DNA of 64,000 nucleotides, from positions 186,001 to 250,000 of the forward strand of contig NZ_JASXSH010000002.1 in assembly GCF_030315745.1 (NCBI RefSeq). The letters run 5' to 3'. The DNA is from Gordonia heveisoli. GTDB lineage: Bacteria; Actinomycetota; Actinomycetes; Mycobacteriales; Mycobacteriaceae. Of this stretch, positions 9,995 through 18,506 are shown in pieces. Each line of letters starts with the position of its first letter. Within the stretch, counting starts at the first letter, position 1. Under the pieces are notes generated by a model. The model searched no databases. It saw only the letters and a program-made list of their open reading frames with translations, and was not told the DNA's origin. The position numbers and the translations under genes were made by a program.

Positions 9995-11395
9995 ATGGCC
10001 GAATCAGCCCGACGGCGTTCGACACGAACCGGATCGATACGGACCGGTTCGATGCGGGCCGGTTCGACGAGTCTGGGCGGGGGTTCGCAGTTGCGCCGAC
10101 GCTCCCGGATGGTCACCGGCGCCCTGGTCGCCGTCTGCGCGATGGTCGTCGCGGCGTGCTCCGACGGCCATATCGATGTGCGCTCGGTCGCCGGTATCGG
10201 CTGGACCAGCTATGGCGGCAACGCCGCCAATTCCAACTTCACCGGCGCTACGGTCCCCGACGATCTGGCGCTGTCGTGGACCCGCCCGACCGGCGGCCCG
10301 ATCACCGCACCGCTGACCATCTCGACCCGCTCCAACGTCGGGGTCACCGCGAGTACCGCCAACGGTTGCAACACCTTCGTCCTCGACCCACATTCGGGGC
10401 GCAAGAACTTCTGCAAGCGGATGCGTGAAGGCGTCGAGGTCGCCTCGATGCTGGTCGACCAGTACGACCAGCCTTATCTCGGTGAGCAGACCACCATCCT
10501 GGCCTTCAACGCCGGCGGTGCCATTCGCTGGCGTGCCGGGGTGACCGGCGTCCCCCTGTCGGCGAAGTTCGCCGCACCGGGCGTCGCGCTGGTCGTCAGC
10601 ACCCTCGGCCAGATCCAGCTGATCGACACCCAGACCGCCACACTCGTCGCGCCCGAGGTCAAACTGCGGCCTGACGCCGACCCCAACGACCCGCTGTACG
10701 GTTTCGGCGAATGCCTCAGTGACGGCCCCCGCTGCGTGGTGCCCGCGCCCGCTGCCGTCGATCCGGGCCGGGAGCGCTTCTTCCTCAACGTGTGGCCGCC
10801 GGGTGCCATCGCCTCCCAGATCCGCGCGTTGGGTTACGGACAGGTCGACGGGCAGCGCAAGGTCGCCGAACTCTGGCATGCCGACGTTCCCGGCGGTGTC
10901 ATCGGCCCGGCCACGCTGTCCGCGGACGGTTCGACGGTCTACGCCTTTTCCCGCCTGGGGCAGCTCGTGGCCCTCGACGCCGCCACCGGCAAGACCCGCT
11001 GGGCCTACAACAACGGCGGCTACGGCTTCGGCACCATGTCGGTCTCCCCCGACGGACTGATCATTCCGACCGGGGTCATCGGCGCTCCGCTGACCCTACT
11101 GCGTGATACCGGCGATCACGCCGAACAGGTGTGGCAGCGCACGGATCTCGCAACCGTGAGCCTCTCCACGCTGACCGCCTCGGGCACCGCGTGGACCGTG
11201 GTTCGCGATGCGGGCAAGGATTCGCTGTCGCTGACCGAGGTCTCCACCGTCGACGGCAAGACCCTCCGATCGCTGCCGATGCCGGAATCAGTCGGCTTCG
11301 CCACCGGCGTCGCGGTGTCGCCGACCGGCCAGATCGCCGTCGCCACCAATATCGGCGAGGTCTACTTCTACGACAGCGCCGCGCAGATCCGCTAG
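9995..11395 (+). CDS. Exported PQQ-like beta-propeller lipoprotein (Rv3035-like)
   Basis: A 466-residue protein. After a basic N-terminus (QLRRRSRM) there is a hydrophobic stretch ending VVAAC, a lipobox-type site for lipid attachment. The rest shows repeated beta-propeller blades: YAFSRLGQLVALDAATGKTRWAYNNGGYGFG is a classic PQQ-like (BamB-type) repeat. It probably works at the outer face of the membrane; its neighbours suggest a link to MGLP or envelope assembly, but this is inference. The ATG at 9995 is preceded by GGACAGGAG. It is divergent from the beta-helix acyltransferase. Confidence 0.82.
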   Translation: MAESARRRSTRTGSIRTGSMRAGSTSLGGGSQLRRRSRMVTGALVAVCAMVVAACSDGHIDVRSVAGIGWTSYGGNAANSNFTGATVPDDLALSWTRPTGGPITAPLTISTRSNVGVTASTANGCNTFVLDPHSGRKNFCKRMREGVEVASMLVDQYDQPYLGEQTTILAFNAGGAIRWRAGVTGVPLSAKFAAPGVALVVSTLGQIQLIDTQTATLVAPEVKLRPDADPNDPLYGFGECLSDGPRCVVPAPAAVDPGRERFFLNVWPPGAIASQIRALGYGQVDGQRKVAELWHADVPGGVIGPATLSADGSTVYAFSRLGQLVALDAATGKTRWAYNNGGYGFGTMSVSPDGLIIPTGVIGAPLTLLRDTGDHAEQVWQRTDLATVSLSTLTASGTAWTVVRDAGKDSLSLTEVSTVDGKTLRSLPMPESVGFATGVAVSPTGQIAVATNIGEVYFYDSAAQIR

Positions 11396-11403
11396 CCGCG
11401 AAT

Positions 11404-11469
11404 TCCCGCTCATCGATTCCGTTGCCGCTTATTGGATCCAATGAGCGGCAACGGAATCGATGAGCGGGA
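11404..11469. terminator. 66-bp near-perfect palindrome, bidirectional terminator
   Basis: Two 33-nt arms meeting at GGATCC (11434-11439), with a single internal mismatch (11430/11443, a G-T pair). It fills the gap between two convergent genes and would act on both. No U-tract follows. Confidence 0.75.
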
Positions 11470-11472
11470 GTC

Positions 11473-12672
11473 TCAGAACCGGACGCCGGGCTCGCAGAGG
11501 AAGCCGGTTCCCTTGCGGCCGATGCGGGTCAGCACCAGGCTCAACGGTCGGGATCCCTTGAGTTTGAGTCGCTTGCGTAGACTGTCGGGGTCGACGTCGA
11601 GTCCACGGACCAGGATCTCCAGGCTGCCGCAGTCGTGGTCGGCGAGCACCTTGCGCAACGCCCGCTCGGCGACGCCGACCTGGCCGATGATGCGGAAGCC
11701 GCGTTCCCCGGCCGGCACCGAATCGCCGGTGAGATAGGCGATCTGCGGGTCGAGCAGACCCAGCCCGTGCCGGTGCGCGTAATGGCGGACCAGGCCGGCG
11801 CGCACGATCGCGCCGTCGGGATCGACGATCCACTCCCCGATCTCGCCGACCGGCACATCGTCGGAGGCGGCATCGGTGATCTCGGTGGCCGTCACCGCAC
11901 CAGCGGTACCGGTGCGCAGCACGGTGGCCCGCCGGACCGGCGCAATGCCCGGACCAGACCACAGCACCGCCTCCCGCACACCACCGTCAAGTGAGGTCAG
12001 CTGCACTTCGCCCTCAAAGCCGAAGCGGTTGCGCAACATCGAATAGTCAAGCCCTGGAGCGCATTTGACCGCCAGGTTGCGTCCCGCGTAGACGGTCAGC
12101 ACGTCGAGCAGCGGTGGCGACAGATCTTCCAACCGGAACACCCGACTGCCGCCGGACCTCCGGGCCGGATCGGCGAGGACGACATCGGCGTTCGACGTCG
12201 GCGTCAGCGCGTCGGCGCGCAGCAGGGTCACCCCGGGAACGTTGTGGCGGGCCATCGCCAGACGGACGTCGTCGAGGTCACTGCCGATCACCCCGCCGAT
12301 GCCGTCGCGGCCGGCGAGTTCGGCGAGTTCGGCGCCCGTCGAACACGTGACGTCGTGGACCACCGCACCCCGATGTCGGCCCGCGATCTCGGCGGCGCGA
12401 TGGGCGGCGACCACCGAGTTCGTCGACTGCTGCAGCGCGTCGTCGGTGAGTAGCAGGTCGTCGGCGTTGCGGAGTTTGCCACGCGCACGACGTCGGCAGC
12501 GGACGGTCTCGATCAGCGCGGCGTCCTGTGGCGCGTACCGGGCGCGCAGGTCGGCGATGTCACCGATCATCGACCCCGACGACAACTCCAGGAGCGACGT
12601 TTGTTCGAGCGCCTTCATCCCCTGCCGTGACCGCAGGTAGGCGACGTCCGCGGTGGTGAATGTGTATCCCAT
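11473..12672 (-). CDS. Class I methyltransferase with THUMP-like C-terminal domain (Rv3037c-like)
   Basis: A 399-residue protein. SAM-binding begins at VVHDVTCSTGAELAELA (about 105-121), with IGSDLDDVRLAMAR as motif II and a DVVLADPARR motif IV; the DPARR form is typical of a group related to RNA methyltransferases. The C-terminal 75 residues (AERALRKVLADHDCGSLEILVRGLDVDPDSLRKRLKLKG) fit the THUMP-like domain. The mycobacterial homologue is listed in the MGLP region, but an RNA substrate is equally plausible from the domains. A TAGGAT hexamer ends 9 nt before the ATG. Confidence 0.8.
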   Translation of the reverse strand: MGYTFTTADVAYLRSRQGMKALEQTSLLELSSGSMIGDIADLRARYAPQDAALIETVRCRRRARGKLRNADDLLLTDDALQQSTNSVVAAHRAAEIAGRHRGAVVHDVTCSTGAELAELAGRDGIGGVIGSDLDDVRLAMARHNVPGVTLLRADALTPTSNADVVLADPARRSGGSRVFRLEDLSPPLLDVLTVYAGRNLAVKCAPGLDYSMLRNRFGFEGEVQLTSLDGGVREAVLWSGPGIAPVRRATVLRTGTAGAVTATEITDAASDDVPVGEIGEWIVDPDGAIVRAGLVRHYAHRHGLGLLDPQIAYLTGDSVPAGERGFRIIGQVGVAERALRKVLADHDCGSLEILVRGLDVDPDSLRKRLKLKGSRPLSLVLTRIGRKGTGFLCEPGVRF

Positions 12673-12681
12673 CGGGGGAAT

Positions 12682-12687
12682 ATCCTA
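12682..12687 (-). promoter_or_regulatory. -10-like TAGGAT before the THUMP-like methyltransferase
   Basis: TAGGAT on the minus strand, 9 nt before the ATG at 12672; slightly longer spacing than elsewhere. Confidence 0.35.
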
Positions 12688-12782
12688 ACCGCGTCGAACC
12701 GAATCCATATTCTGGTAACGTTCGTATTCAGATCGTGTGCAATTGGTTCACCAGCACCCGATCGTCGGGGAGGAGAACGAAT

Positions 12783-13628
12783 ATGCACGGCTACACCAAC
12801 AGCGGCGACACCAACAGCGGCGACATCAACAGCGGCGGCCTCGAGCTCGGACCGCAGTCACTGCTGTGGCGCTTCCTCGGCGACCGACGGTACATCGCGG
12901 CACTGTGCCGGGCCTTTCCGCTGCAGATGCTCAACCCGGCGATCGCCGCCGCGACCATGGAGTTCTCCCTGGTGCCCAAGCGGATCTTCGTACACAAATC
13001 CCGCACCATCCGGTGCCTGATCGAGTCGGCCTATCTCACCGACTTCGACTCCGTGCGGCTCATCCGCTACGCCCACGACACCATGAGCGGGCAACGGCCC
13101 GACGGGGTGCGCTATCACGCACTCAACCCGGAGATCTTCCTGTTCGAACACTGCACCTACGTCGACGCCGTCTTCGCCTGCGTGGACGCCTTCCACGGTG
13201 GCCTCGACGACGACGAACGCGAACAGCTCTACCAGGACACCCGCGCCTGGTACCGGATCTACGGGATCTCCGCGCGCAGCCTGCCCGCGACCTACCGGGA
13301 CTTCACCGCATACTTCGCCGACGCGCTGGCCACCCAGACCGACCCAGAACCAGGAATGGGCGCCTACGGCCACCAGTTCCTCTCCCCCGACTACGGCCCG
13401 TTCAAGAAGGTGCCGTCAGGCGTCGTTCGCGCATTGCAGCATCCGCTCGCCCAGCACCACCTCGGCATCAGCCCCACCGACGCCGATCGTCGCGCGCTCA
13501 CCCGTTACGGCCGCCGAATGTCGTTGGCGGAGAAGATCTCCCCGAACCGCGTCATCTTCCCCGACAGTGTGCGCGAGCAGGTCGTCGCCGCACGCAGCCG
13601 CGCCAAGAACCTGAGCACCACGACCTGA
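12783..13628 (+). CDS. Oxygenase MpaB family protein (DUF2236)
   Basis: A 281-residue DUF2236/MpaB-type protein, a family that includes latex-clearing protein Lcp-like haem oxygenases. Visible hallmarks are the LLWRFLGDRRYIAALCRAFPLQMLNP start and the HALNPEIFLFEHCTYVDAVF helix with candidate His ligands. Substrate unknown. The first 20 residues are a low-complexity run, TNSGDTNSGDINSGG, encoded by three 15-nt repeats. The ATG at 12783 follows GGGGAGGAGAACGA, a strong ribosome binding site; an earlier frame opening at 12660 lacks one. It faces the methyltransferase at 13711 and is separated from it by a hairpin. Confidence 0.82.
   Translation: MHGYTNSGDTNSGDINSGGLELGPQSLLWRFLGDRRYIAALCRAFPLQMLNPAIAAATMEFSLVPKRIFVHKSRTIRCLIESAYLTDFDSVRLIRYAHDTMSGQRPDGVRYHALNPEIFLFEHCTYVDAVFACVDAFHGGLDDDEREQLYQDTRAWYRIYGISARSLPATYRDFTAYFADALATQTDPEPGMGAYGHQFLSPDYGPFKKVPSGVVRALQHPLAQHHLGISPTDADRRALTRYGRRMSLAEKISPNRVIFPDSVREQVVAARSRAKNLSTTT
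12794..12838 (+). repeat. Three 15-nt in-frame repeats encoding (T/I)NSG(D/G)
   Basis: ACCAACAGCGGCGAC occurs twice in tandem, and a third copy (ATCAACAGCGGCGGC) follows with two substitutions. The repeats lie at the 5' end of the MpaB-type gene and stay in frame. Confidence 0.8.
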
Positions 13629-13638
13629 GCACCACGAC

Positions 13639-13682
13639 ACCGGGCCGCCGACCCCACCGATGGTGGAGGTCGACGGCCCGGT
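13639..13682. terminator. Hairpin between convergent MpaB-type and methyltransferase genes
   Basis: ACCGGGCCG (13639-13647) pairs with CGGCCCGGT (13674-13682); the inner stem CGACC/GGTCG and CCACC/GGTGG continues to a 3-nt GAT loop with one mismatch and one bulge. Confidence 0.65.
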
Positions 13683-13710
13683 CGTCAGTGCGGCGCAGCA
13701 GCGCCGGTGT

Positions 13711-14712
13711 TCACTCCGGCTTGGTACCGGTCACCACGACGTTGTAGAAGAACTTCGGCGGCACGACCTTGCGCAGCACGTTCTCGTCGAGCCAGGTCAT
13801 CCGCTTCCAGCCGCCGAAGGCGAATCCAGCCCAACCCCAACCCAGCTTCTCCGCCGGAACCGCCGCTTCGAACGTACGCACCGGCCAGCCCAGCATGGCA
13901 GCGGCGAGTTCCTCGGTGGCGGTGTCCACCTTGACCGCACCCGCGCTGCGGGCAATACCGGCCAGTTGATCGGGATCGAAGGTGTGGATGTCCACGACGG
14001 CTTCGAGGGCGGCCGCCCGGGAGGACTCGTCGAGTTCCTCCTGCGGACGACGCCAGCTCGACAGCGGCCCGAACTTGGTGATGTTCGTGGTGGCCCACCA
14101 GGTGGCACGGCTCATCCAGCGGGCGTAGAAATCGCCGATGGTCGACGGTTCGCCGGCGAAGACGAAGCGGCCCCCCGGCTTGAGGACCCGAAGCACCTCG
14201 CGCAGCGCAAGCTCGACGTCGGGGATGTGGTGCAGCACCGCATGTCCGACCACCAGGTCGAAGGTGTTGTCCTCGTAGGGGATCTTCTCCGCGTCGGCCA
14301 CCCGGCCGTCGACGTCGAGTCCCAGATTCTCGGCGTTGCGCAGCGCGACCTTCACCATGCCCGGCGACAGGTCGGTGACCGACCCCTTCTTCGCGACCCC
14401 CGACTGCATCAGGTTCAGCAGGAAGAAGCCGGTGCCGCAACCCAGTTCCATCGCCCGGCCGTAGGGCAGCGGCGCATCAGAGATGGCGGCGTCGAAACGG
14501 CCACGCGCATAGTCGATACAACGTTCGTCGAAGCTGATCGACCACTTCTCGTCGTAGGTCTCCGCCTCCCAGTCGTGATAGAGCACCTGCGCCAGCTTGG
14601 TGTCCTCCAGAGCGGCCTTGACCTGCTCCTCGGTGGCATGCGGATTCGGCGCCGGATCGACGTCGGGGGTCACGTTGGTCATGTCGGTGGAATCGCTTTC
14701 GTCGTACGTCAT
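13711..14712 (-). CDS. Class I SAM-dependent methyltransferase (Rv3038c-like)
   Basis: A 333-residue methyltransferase. Motif I is AMELGCGTGFFLLNLM (about 87-102), followed by VTDLSPGMVKVA and VVGHAVLHHIPDVELALREVLRVLKPGGRFVFAGEPS, the usual methyltransferase_11 order. The tail (WGWAGFAFGGWKRMTWLDENVLRKVVPPKFFYNVVVTG) is a family-specific extension. Substrate not known. Its start is 28 nt from a tandem array built from copies of the echA 3' end, so its 5' leader would carry repeats of the upstream gene's tail. GAGAAG precedes the ATG. It is probably cotranscribed with echA. Confidence 0.82.
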   Translation of the reverse strand: MTYDESDSTDMTNVTPDVDPAPNPHATEEQVKAALEDTKLAQVLYHDWEAETYDEKWSISFDERCIDYARGRFDAAISDAPLPYGRAMELGCGTGFFLLNLMQSGVAKKGSVTDLSPGMVKVALRNAENLGLDVDGRVADAEKIPYEDNTFDLVVGHAVLHHIPDVELALREVLRVLKPGGRFVFAGEPSTIGDFYARWMSRATWWATTNITKFGPLSSWRRPQEELDESSRAAALEAVVDIHTFDPDQLAGIARSAGAVKVDTATEELAAAMLGWPVRTFEAAVPAEKLGWGWAGFAFGGWKRMTWLDENVLRKVVPPKFFYNVVVTGTKPE

Positions 14713-14740
14713 CTTCTCGAAGTGCAGTTTCGTGATGCGG

Positions 14741-14858
14741 CCGAGGAACTCGGCTGTGTCTACTTGCCGAGGACCTCGGCTGTGTCTACTTGCCGAGGAA
14801 CCCGGCGGATGCCTACTTGCCGAGGAACCCGGCGGATGCCTACTTGCCGAGGAACTCG
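14741..14858 (-). repeat. Tandem 26/27-bp repeats copied from the echA 3' end
   Basis: Plus-strand units start at 14741 (26 bp), 14767 (26 bp), 14793 (27 bp) and 14820 (27 bp), with a partial copy at 14847 inside echA. Each begins CCGAGGA and ends CTACTTG, which read on the minus strand gives CAAGTAG (a Lys codon plus the TAG stop). The array therefore repeats the last codons and stop of echA downstream of the gene, in two sub-types. Confidence 0.85.
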
Positions 14859-15628
14859 GCCTTGCCGGGACCGTTGTCGATGAACGAACGCATCCCGATG
14901 CGGCGGTCCTCGGTGGCGAACAATGCGGCGAACAGCTGGGCCTCGATCTTCAGGCCGGTGTCCAGGTCGACTCCCAGCCCCTGGTCGACGGCCTTCTTCG
15001 CCGCCGCCAGCGCCACCGAGGCGGCATTGCGGAACTGTCCGGCCCAGGCGAGCGCCGCGTTGTACACCTCGTCGGGTGCGACGACCTCGTCGACCAACCC
15101 GATCGACAATGCTTCAGCCGCATCGATGAAGCGACCGGTGTAGATCAGATCCTTGGCCTTGGCCGCACCGACCAGACGTGCGAGACGCTGGGTGCCACCG
15201 CCGCCGGGGATCACACCGAGAAGGACCTCCGGCACACCCAACTTGGCGTTGTCACCGGCGATCCGGCGATCGGCGCCGAGCGCGACCTCGAGTCCGCCAC
15301 CGAGCGCATACCCGGTGATGGCCGCGACAGTCGGTTTCGGGATCTCGGCGATGGCGCCCAGACTGTCCTGCAGCCGACCGGCGATCTTCGCCATCTCCGC
15401 GTAGGTCATGTCGTTCATCTCTTTGATGTCCGCACCCGCTGCCAGAACCTTGGGGCCGCCGTAGACCACCACGGCCTTGATGTCGTCGCGCAGCGTCGCC
15501 TCCTCGGCGGCCGCGAGCAACTCGGTCTGAACCTGACGGCTCAGGGCGTTCATCGGCGGACGATTCAGCAGGATCGTGCCGACCCCGGGGTGTGCGTCGG
15601 ATGTCTCGAGGGTGACGAACTCAGGCAT
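14840..15628 (-). CDS. echA17: Enoyl-CoA hydratase/isomerase family protein (EchA17-like)
   Basis: A 262-residue crotonase-fold protein. The oxyanion-hole segments [12 protein letters not shown] (about 57-68) and [19 protein letters not shown] (about 106-124) are intact, and the [17 protein letters not shown] stretch carries the Glu that is the catalytic acid/base in hydratases; the other catalytic Glu position is occupied by Glu in GGGLEVAL. It should hydrate trans-2-enoyl-CoA in beta-oxidation, consistent with etfAB and fadD6 in the window. A TAGCCT hexamer 6 nt before the ATG suggests a leaderless message. The tail FLGK-stop is duplicated downstream. Confidence 0.88.
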   Translation of the reverse strand: MPEFVTLETSDAHPGVGTILLNRPPMNALSRQVQTELLAAAEEATLRDDIKAVVVYGGPKVLAAGADIKEMNDMTYAEMAKIAGRLQDSLGAIAEIPKPTVAAITGYALGGGLEVALGADRRIAGDNAKLGVPEVLLGVIPGGGGTQRLARLVGAAKAKDLIYTGRFIDAAEALSIGLVDEVVAPDEVYNAALAWAGQFRNAASVALAAAKKAVDQGLGVDLDTGLKIEAQLFAALFATEDRRIGMRSFIDNGPGKAEFLGK

Positions 15629-15634
15629 GGTCGA

Positions 15635-15640
15635 AGGCTA
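15635..15640 (-). promoter_or_regulatory. -10-like TAGCCT before echA
   Basis: TAGCCT on the minus strand, 6 nt before the ATG at 15628. Confidence 0.45.
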
Positions 15641-15692
15641 CCGGGTCAGCCTGCCCTTATGTGGTCGACCCCCGATGGGCGGGATCCGACAC

Positions 15693-15698
15693 TACTGT
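15693..15698 (+). promoter_or_regulatory. -10-like TACTGT before the Prim-Pol gene
   Basis: TACTGT ends 7 nt before the ATG at 15706 and supports that start over 15661. Confidence 0.45.
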
Positions 15699-15705
15699 TG
15701 GCGAC

Positions 15706-16671
15706 ATGAGCCGCGATGCGTCCGCAGGCGAGCCAGTCGTCCTGACCGTCGGCGATCGGTCCGTGCGGATCTCCAGCCCGGATCGCGTCTACTTCCCCGA
15801 GCGTGGTGAGACCAAACTCGATCTGGTCGAGTACTACCTGTCGGTGGGTGAAGGCATCGTCCGCGCGCTACGCGAGCGCCCCTGCATGTTGCACCGCTTC
15901 CCGAAGGGGGTCGCGGACAAAAAGGTGCACCAGAAGCGGGTGCCTGCCGGTGCACCGGACTGGCTGCAGACGACCGAGATCTACTTCCCGCGCTACGGCC
16001 GCACCGCCGACGAGCTGTGCGTCACCGAACTCGCCGCGGTGATCTGGGCCGTCCAGATGTCGACGGTCGAGTTCCATCCGTGGAACTCGCGTCGCGCCGA
16101 CCCGGAGTCTCCCGACGAATGGCGCATCGACCTCGACCCGATGCCCGACTGCACCTTCCCGCGGATACGCCGGGTCGCCGGGGTGGTGCACGAGGTACTC
16201 GACGATCTGGGCATGCGTGGCTTCCCGAAGACATCGGGCGGCCGTGGCCTGCACATCTATGTCCGCATCGAACCCGACTGGGGTTTCCACGACGTCCGGC
16301 GGGCGGCACTGGCCTTCGCCCGCGAGGTGGAACGTCGCGCGCCGCAGGATGTGACGACCGCGTGGTGGCGGAAAGATCGGGACCCCGGCGCGGTCTTCGT
16401 CGACTACAACCAGAACACCCGCGACCACACCATGGCCGCGGCCTATTCGGTGCGCGGCAATCCGCGTGCCACCGTCTCGACGCCGGTGTCGTGGCCGGAG
16501 ATCGCCGACATCGTGCCCGACGACTTCACCATCGCCACCGTGCCCACCCGATTCGCCGCTCTCGGCGACCTGCACGCCGAGATCGACGACGTCAGCCACC
16601 GGATCGACGAACTACTCGACTGGGCTGAACGCGACGGCATCGCCGCCGACGAGGACACCGCTTCGGGCTGA
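15706..16671 (+). CDS. Stand-alone LigD-type primase-polymerase (Prim-Pol)
   Basis: A 321-residue archaeo-eukaryotic primase-superfamily protein like the polymerase domain of bacterial LigD, but without nuclease or ligase domains. Visible: RVYFPERGETKLDLVEYYLSVG near the N-terminus, the metal-binding DLDP (WRIDLDPMP), the SGGRGLHIYV primer/nucleotide motif and VFVDYNQNTRDHTMAAAYSVRGNPRATVSTPVSW. Mycobacteria have free-standing members (PolD1/Prim-PolC, PolD2) that fill short gaps in base-excision repair. The ATG at 15706 is supported by a -10-like hexamer. It points toward a convergent NUDIX gene only 8 nt away. Confidence 0.87.
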   Translation: MSRDASAGEPVVLTVGDRSVRISSPDRVYFPERGETKLDLVEYYLSVGEGIVRALRERPCMLHRFPKGVADKKVHQKRVPAGAPDWLQTTEIYFPRYGRTADELCVTELAAVIWAVQMSTVEFHPWNSRRADPESPDEWRIDLDPMPDCTFPRIRRVAGVVHEVLDDLGMRGFPKTSGGRGLHIYVRIEPDWGFHDVRRAALAFAREVERRAPQDVTTAWWRKDRDPGAVFVDYNQNTRDHTMAAAYSVRGNPRATVSTPVSWPEIADIVPDDFTIATVPTRFAALGDLHAEIDDVSHRIDELLDWAERDGIAADEDTASG

Positions 16672-16679
16672 GCCTGGCC

Positions 16680-17507
16680 CTACAGCTCCGGTGTCCGCTG
16701 GTCGCCCAGTGCCTCGAAGTAGCGATCCGATGACGGAAAACTCAGTCTGGCGAGACCGGCCCCCGGCGTCACGTCGGGCTGAATGGGTTCGATCCGATGA
16801 TCGGCGGCCAGCAGATCATCGACACAATCGAAGCGCGCGATCTCGGTCAACTGCGCCCAGGTGGGCGGTAGCAGGAAGTGTTTACCGTCGCGCCACGAAG
16901 TCAACGCCGCACGGGCGCCCGCCCACAACGCGACCTCGGCTTCAGTGGTCGCGTCGTCGGGGTGCTGCCCGTGTGGGACCGCAGCCAGGAAGAAGCGGGT
17001 GTCGTAGCGACGCTTCTCGTTGACCGGGGTGATCCAATGCGCGAGGGGCGCCAGGAGGTCGGCGCGGAGCGTCAGCGACCGAGCACGCAGGAACTCTGCC
17101 AGCGACAGCGACTTGTCTACCAGCTGGGCGCGTTCGGCCGACAGCGCGGCCGGATCGACAACCTCACCCTCCGCACCGGTCGCCAGCAGCACGCCGCATT
17201 CCTCGAACGTCTCCCGGACGGCCGCGCACACCAGCGCCTGTGCGGTCTCCTCGGTGGTGTTGAAGGCGTCCGCCCACCACGGCGCGCCGGGACCGGACCA
17301 CGCGAGGTCGGCTTCGGCGTCGCGGGCATCGACGCCGCCACCGGGAAACACCGTCATCCCGCCCGCGAAGGCCATCTGTTTGACGCGCCGCTGAAGGAAG
17401 ACCTCGATGCCGTCGGACCCGTCCCGCACCAGCACCACCGTTGCCGCATCACGCAGCGGCGCCGCCGGGGCGCCGGATTCGGGAGTGGTCGACTCGGGCG
17501 CGGACAT
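16680..17507 (-). CDS. NUDIX hydrolase (Rv3040c-like)
   Basis: A 275-residue NUDIX-fold protein. The NUDIX box is visible but expanded: FPGGGVDARDAEADL is separated by a long insert from AAVRETFEECGVLL, the catalytic RExxEExG helix (here RETFEECG). Such forms resemble CoA-diphosphatase/NUDT19-like members; the substrate is not known. It starts with ATG after GGAGGTACCG. The upstream neighbour is an ABC ATPase on the same strand; together they resemble the Rv3041c-Rv3040c pair. The convergent Prim-Pol gene ends 8 nt away with no room for a separate terminator. Confidence 0.85.
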   Translation of the reverse strand: MSAPESTTPESGAPAAPLRDAATVVLVRDGSDGIEVFLQRRVKQMAFAGGMTVFPGGGVDARDAEADLAWSGPGAPWWADAFNTTEETAQALVCAAVRETFEECGVLLATGAEGEVVDPAALSAERAQLVDKSLSLAEFLRARSLTLRADLLAPLAHWITPVNEKRRYDTRFFLAAVPHGQHPDDATTEAEVALWAGARAALTSWRDGKHFLLPPTWAQLTEIARFDCVDDLLAADHRIEPIQPDVTPGAGLARLSFPSSDRYFEALGDQRTPEL

Positions 17508-17579
17508 CGGTACCTCCGGAACGAACGGGCGGACCGCGGTGTCGCGGGTCCGGTCTCCCCCGACCCTAGTCGGCGCCCG

Positions 17580-18419
17580 TCAACCCTCCGCCCGGCGGTG
17601 GCCGCCCGCACGCCGACTTCGGCGCGCGAAGAAGCGGCCGTCGACCTTGCTCAGGGTGATCTGCTGCCGGAACGCGGTCGACAGGTTCTCCCCCGTCACC
17701 ACGTCTTCGAGCAGGCCCTGCGCAACCACGCCACCCTCGGAGAGGATCAGCGCATGGGTGAATCCTTCGGGGATCTCCTCAACGTGATGCGTGATGAGCA
17801 CGATCGCCGGTGCATCCGGGTCGACGGCGAGCCGCGACAGCCGCTCCACCAGTTCCTCACGTCCGCCCAGATCGAGTCCGGCCGCGGGTTCGTCGAGGAG
17901 CAGCAGTTCCGGATCTGTCATCAACGCGCGCGAGATCAGCACCCGTTTCCGTTCGCCCTCCGAGAGCGTGCCGAATCGCCGGTCGGCGAGGTGCTCGGCT
18001 CCCATCGACTCCAGTGATTCGACGGCCTGCGCCCGATCGACGTCGTCATAGGTTTCGCGCCACCGCCCGAGCACCGAGTATCCGGCCGAGATCACCACGT
18101 CGCTGACGATCTCGTCGTCGGGGACACGGTCGGCCAATCGTGCACTGGCGGTGCCGATTCGGATGGACAGCTCCCGCAGCTCGACCCGGCCGAGCTGTTC
18201 ATTCAGCACGAAGGCCGAACCCGATGTCGGGTGCACCTCGGCGCCGGCCATGCGCAGCAGCGACGTCTTCCCCGCACCGTTCGGTCCGATGACCACCCAG
18301 CGTTCGTCGAGTTCCACCTGCCAGGTGATCGGGCCCACGAGGGTGTTTCCGCCGCGGATCAGGGACACATCGGAGAAGTCGATCAACAGATCGGGATCGG
18401 ATTCGGGCACGCCCTCCAT
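17580..18419 (-). CDS. ABC transporter ATP-binding protein (Rv3041c-like)
   Basis: A 279-residue ABC ATPase. Walker A is GPNGAGKTS, the signature LSEGERKRV, Walker [16 protein letters not shown], and the H-loop [11 protein letters not shown]. No membrane domain is encoded alongside, so the partner permease, if any, is elsewhere; the family may instead act as a free-standing ATPase. The ATG at 18419 is chosen since [19 protein letters not shown] begins the domain there; no strong ribosome binding site was seen. It is transcribed away from a luciferase-like gene. Confidence 0.83.
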   Translation of the reverse strand: MEGVPESDPDLLIDFSDVSLIRGGNTLVGPITWQVELDERWVVIGPNGAGKTSLLRMAGAEVHPTSGSAFVLNEQLGRVELRELSIRIGTASARLADRVPDDEIVSDVVISAGYSVLGRWRETYDDVDRAQAVESLESMGAEHLADRRFGTLSEGERKRVLISRALMTDPELLLLDEPAAGLDLGGREELVERLSRLAVDPDAPAIVLITHHVEEIPEGFTHALILSEGGVVAQGLLEDVVTGENLSTAFRQQITLSKVDGRFFARRSRRAGGHRRAEG

Positions 18420-18506
18420 CCTGCACCACGCCGCCGGTTCACACATCCGCGACGTCCCAACACGGCAGCGGGAATAACCCGCCCGGGTTACCGCCTTGAC
18501 TTCGAT

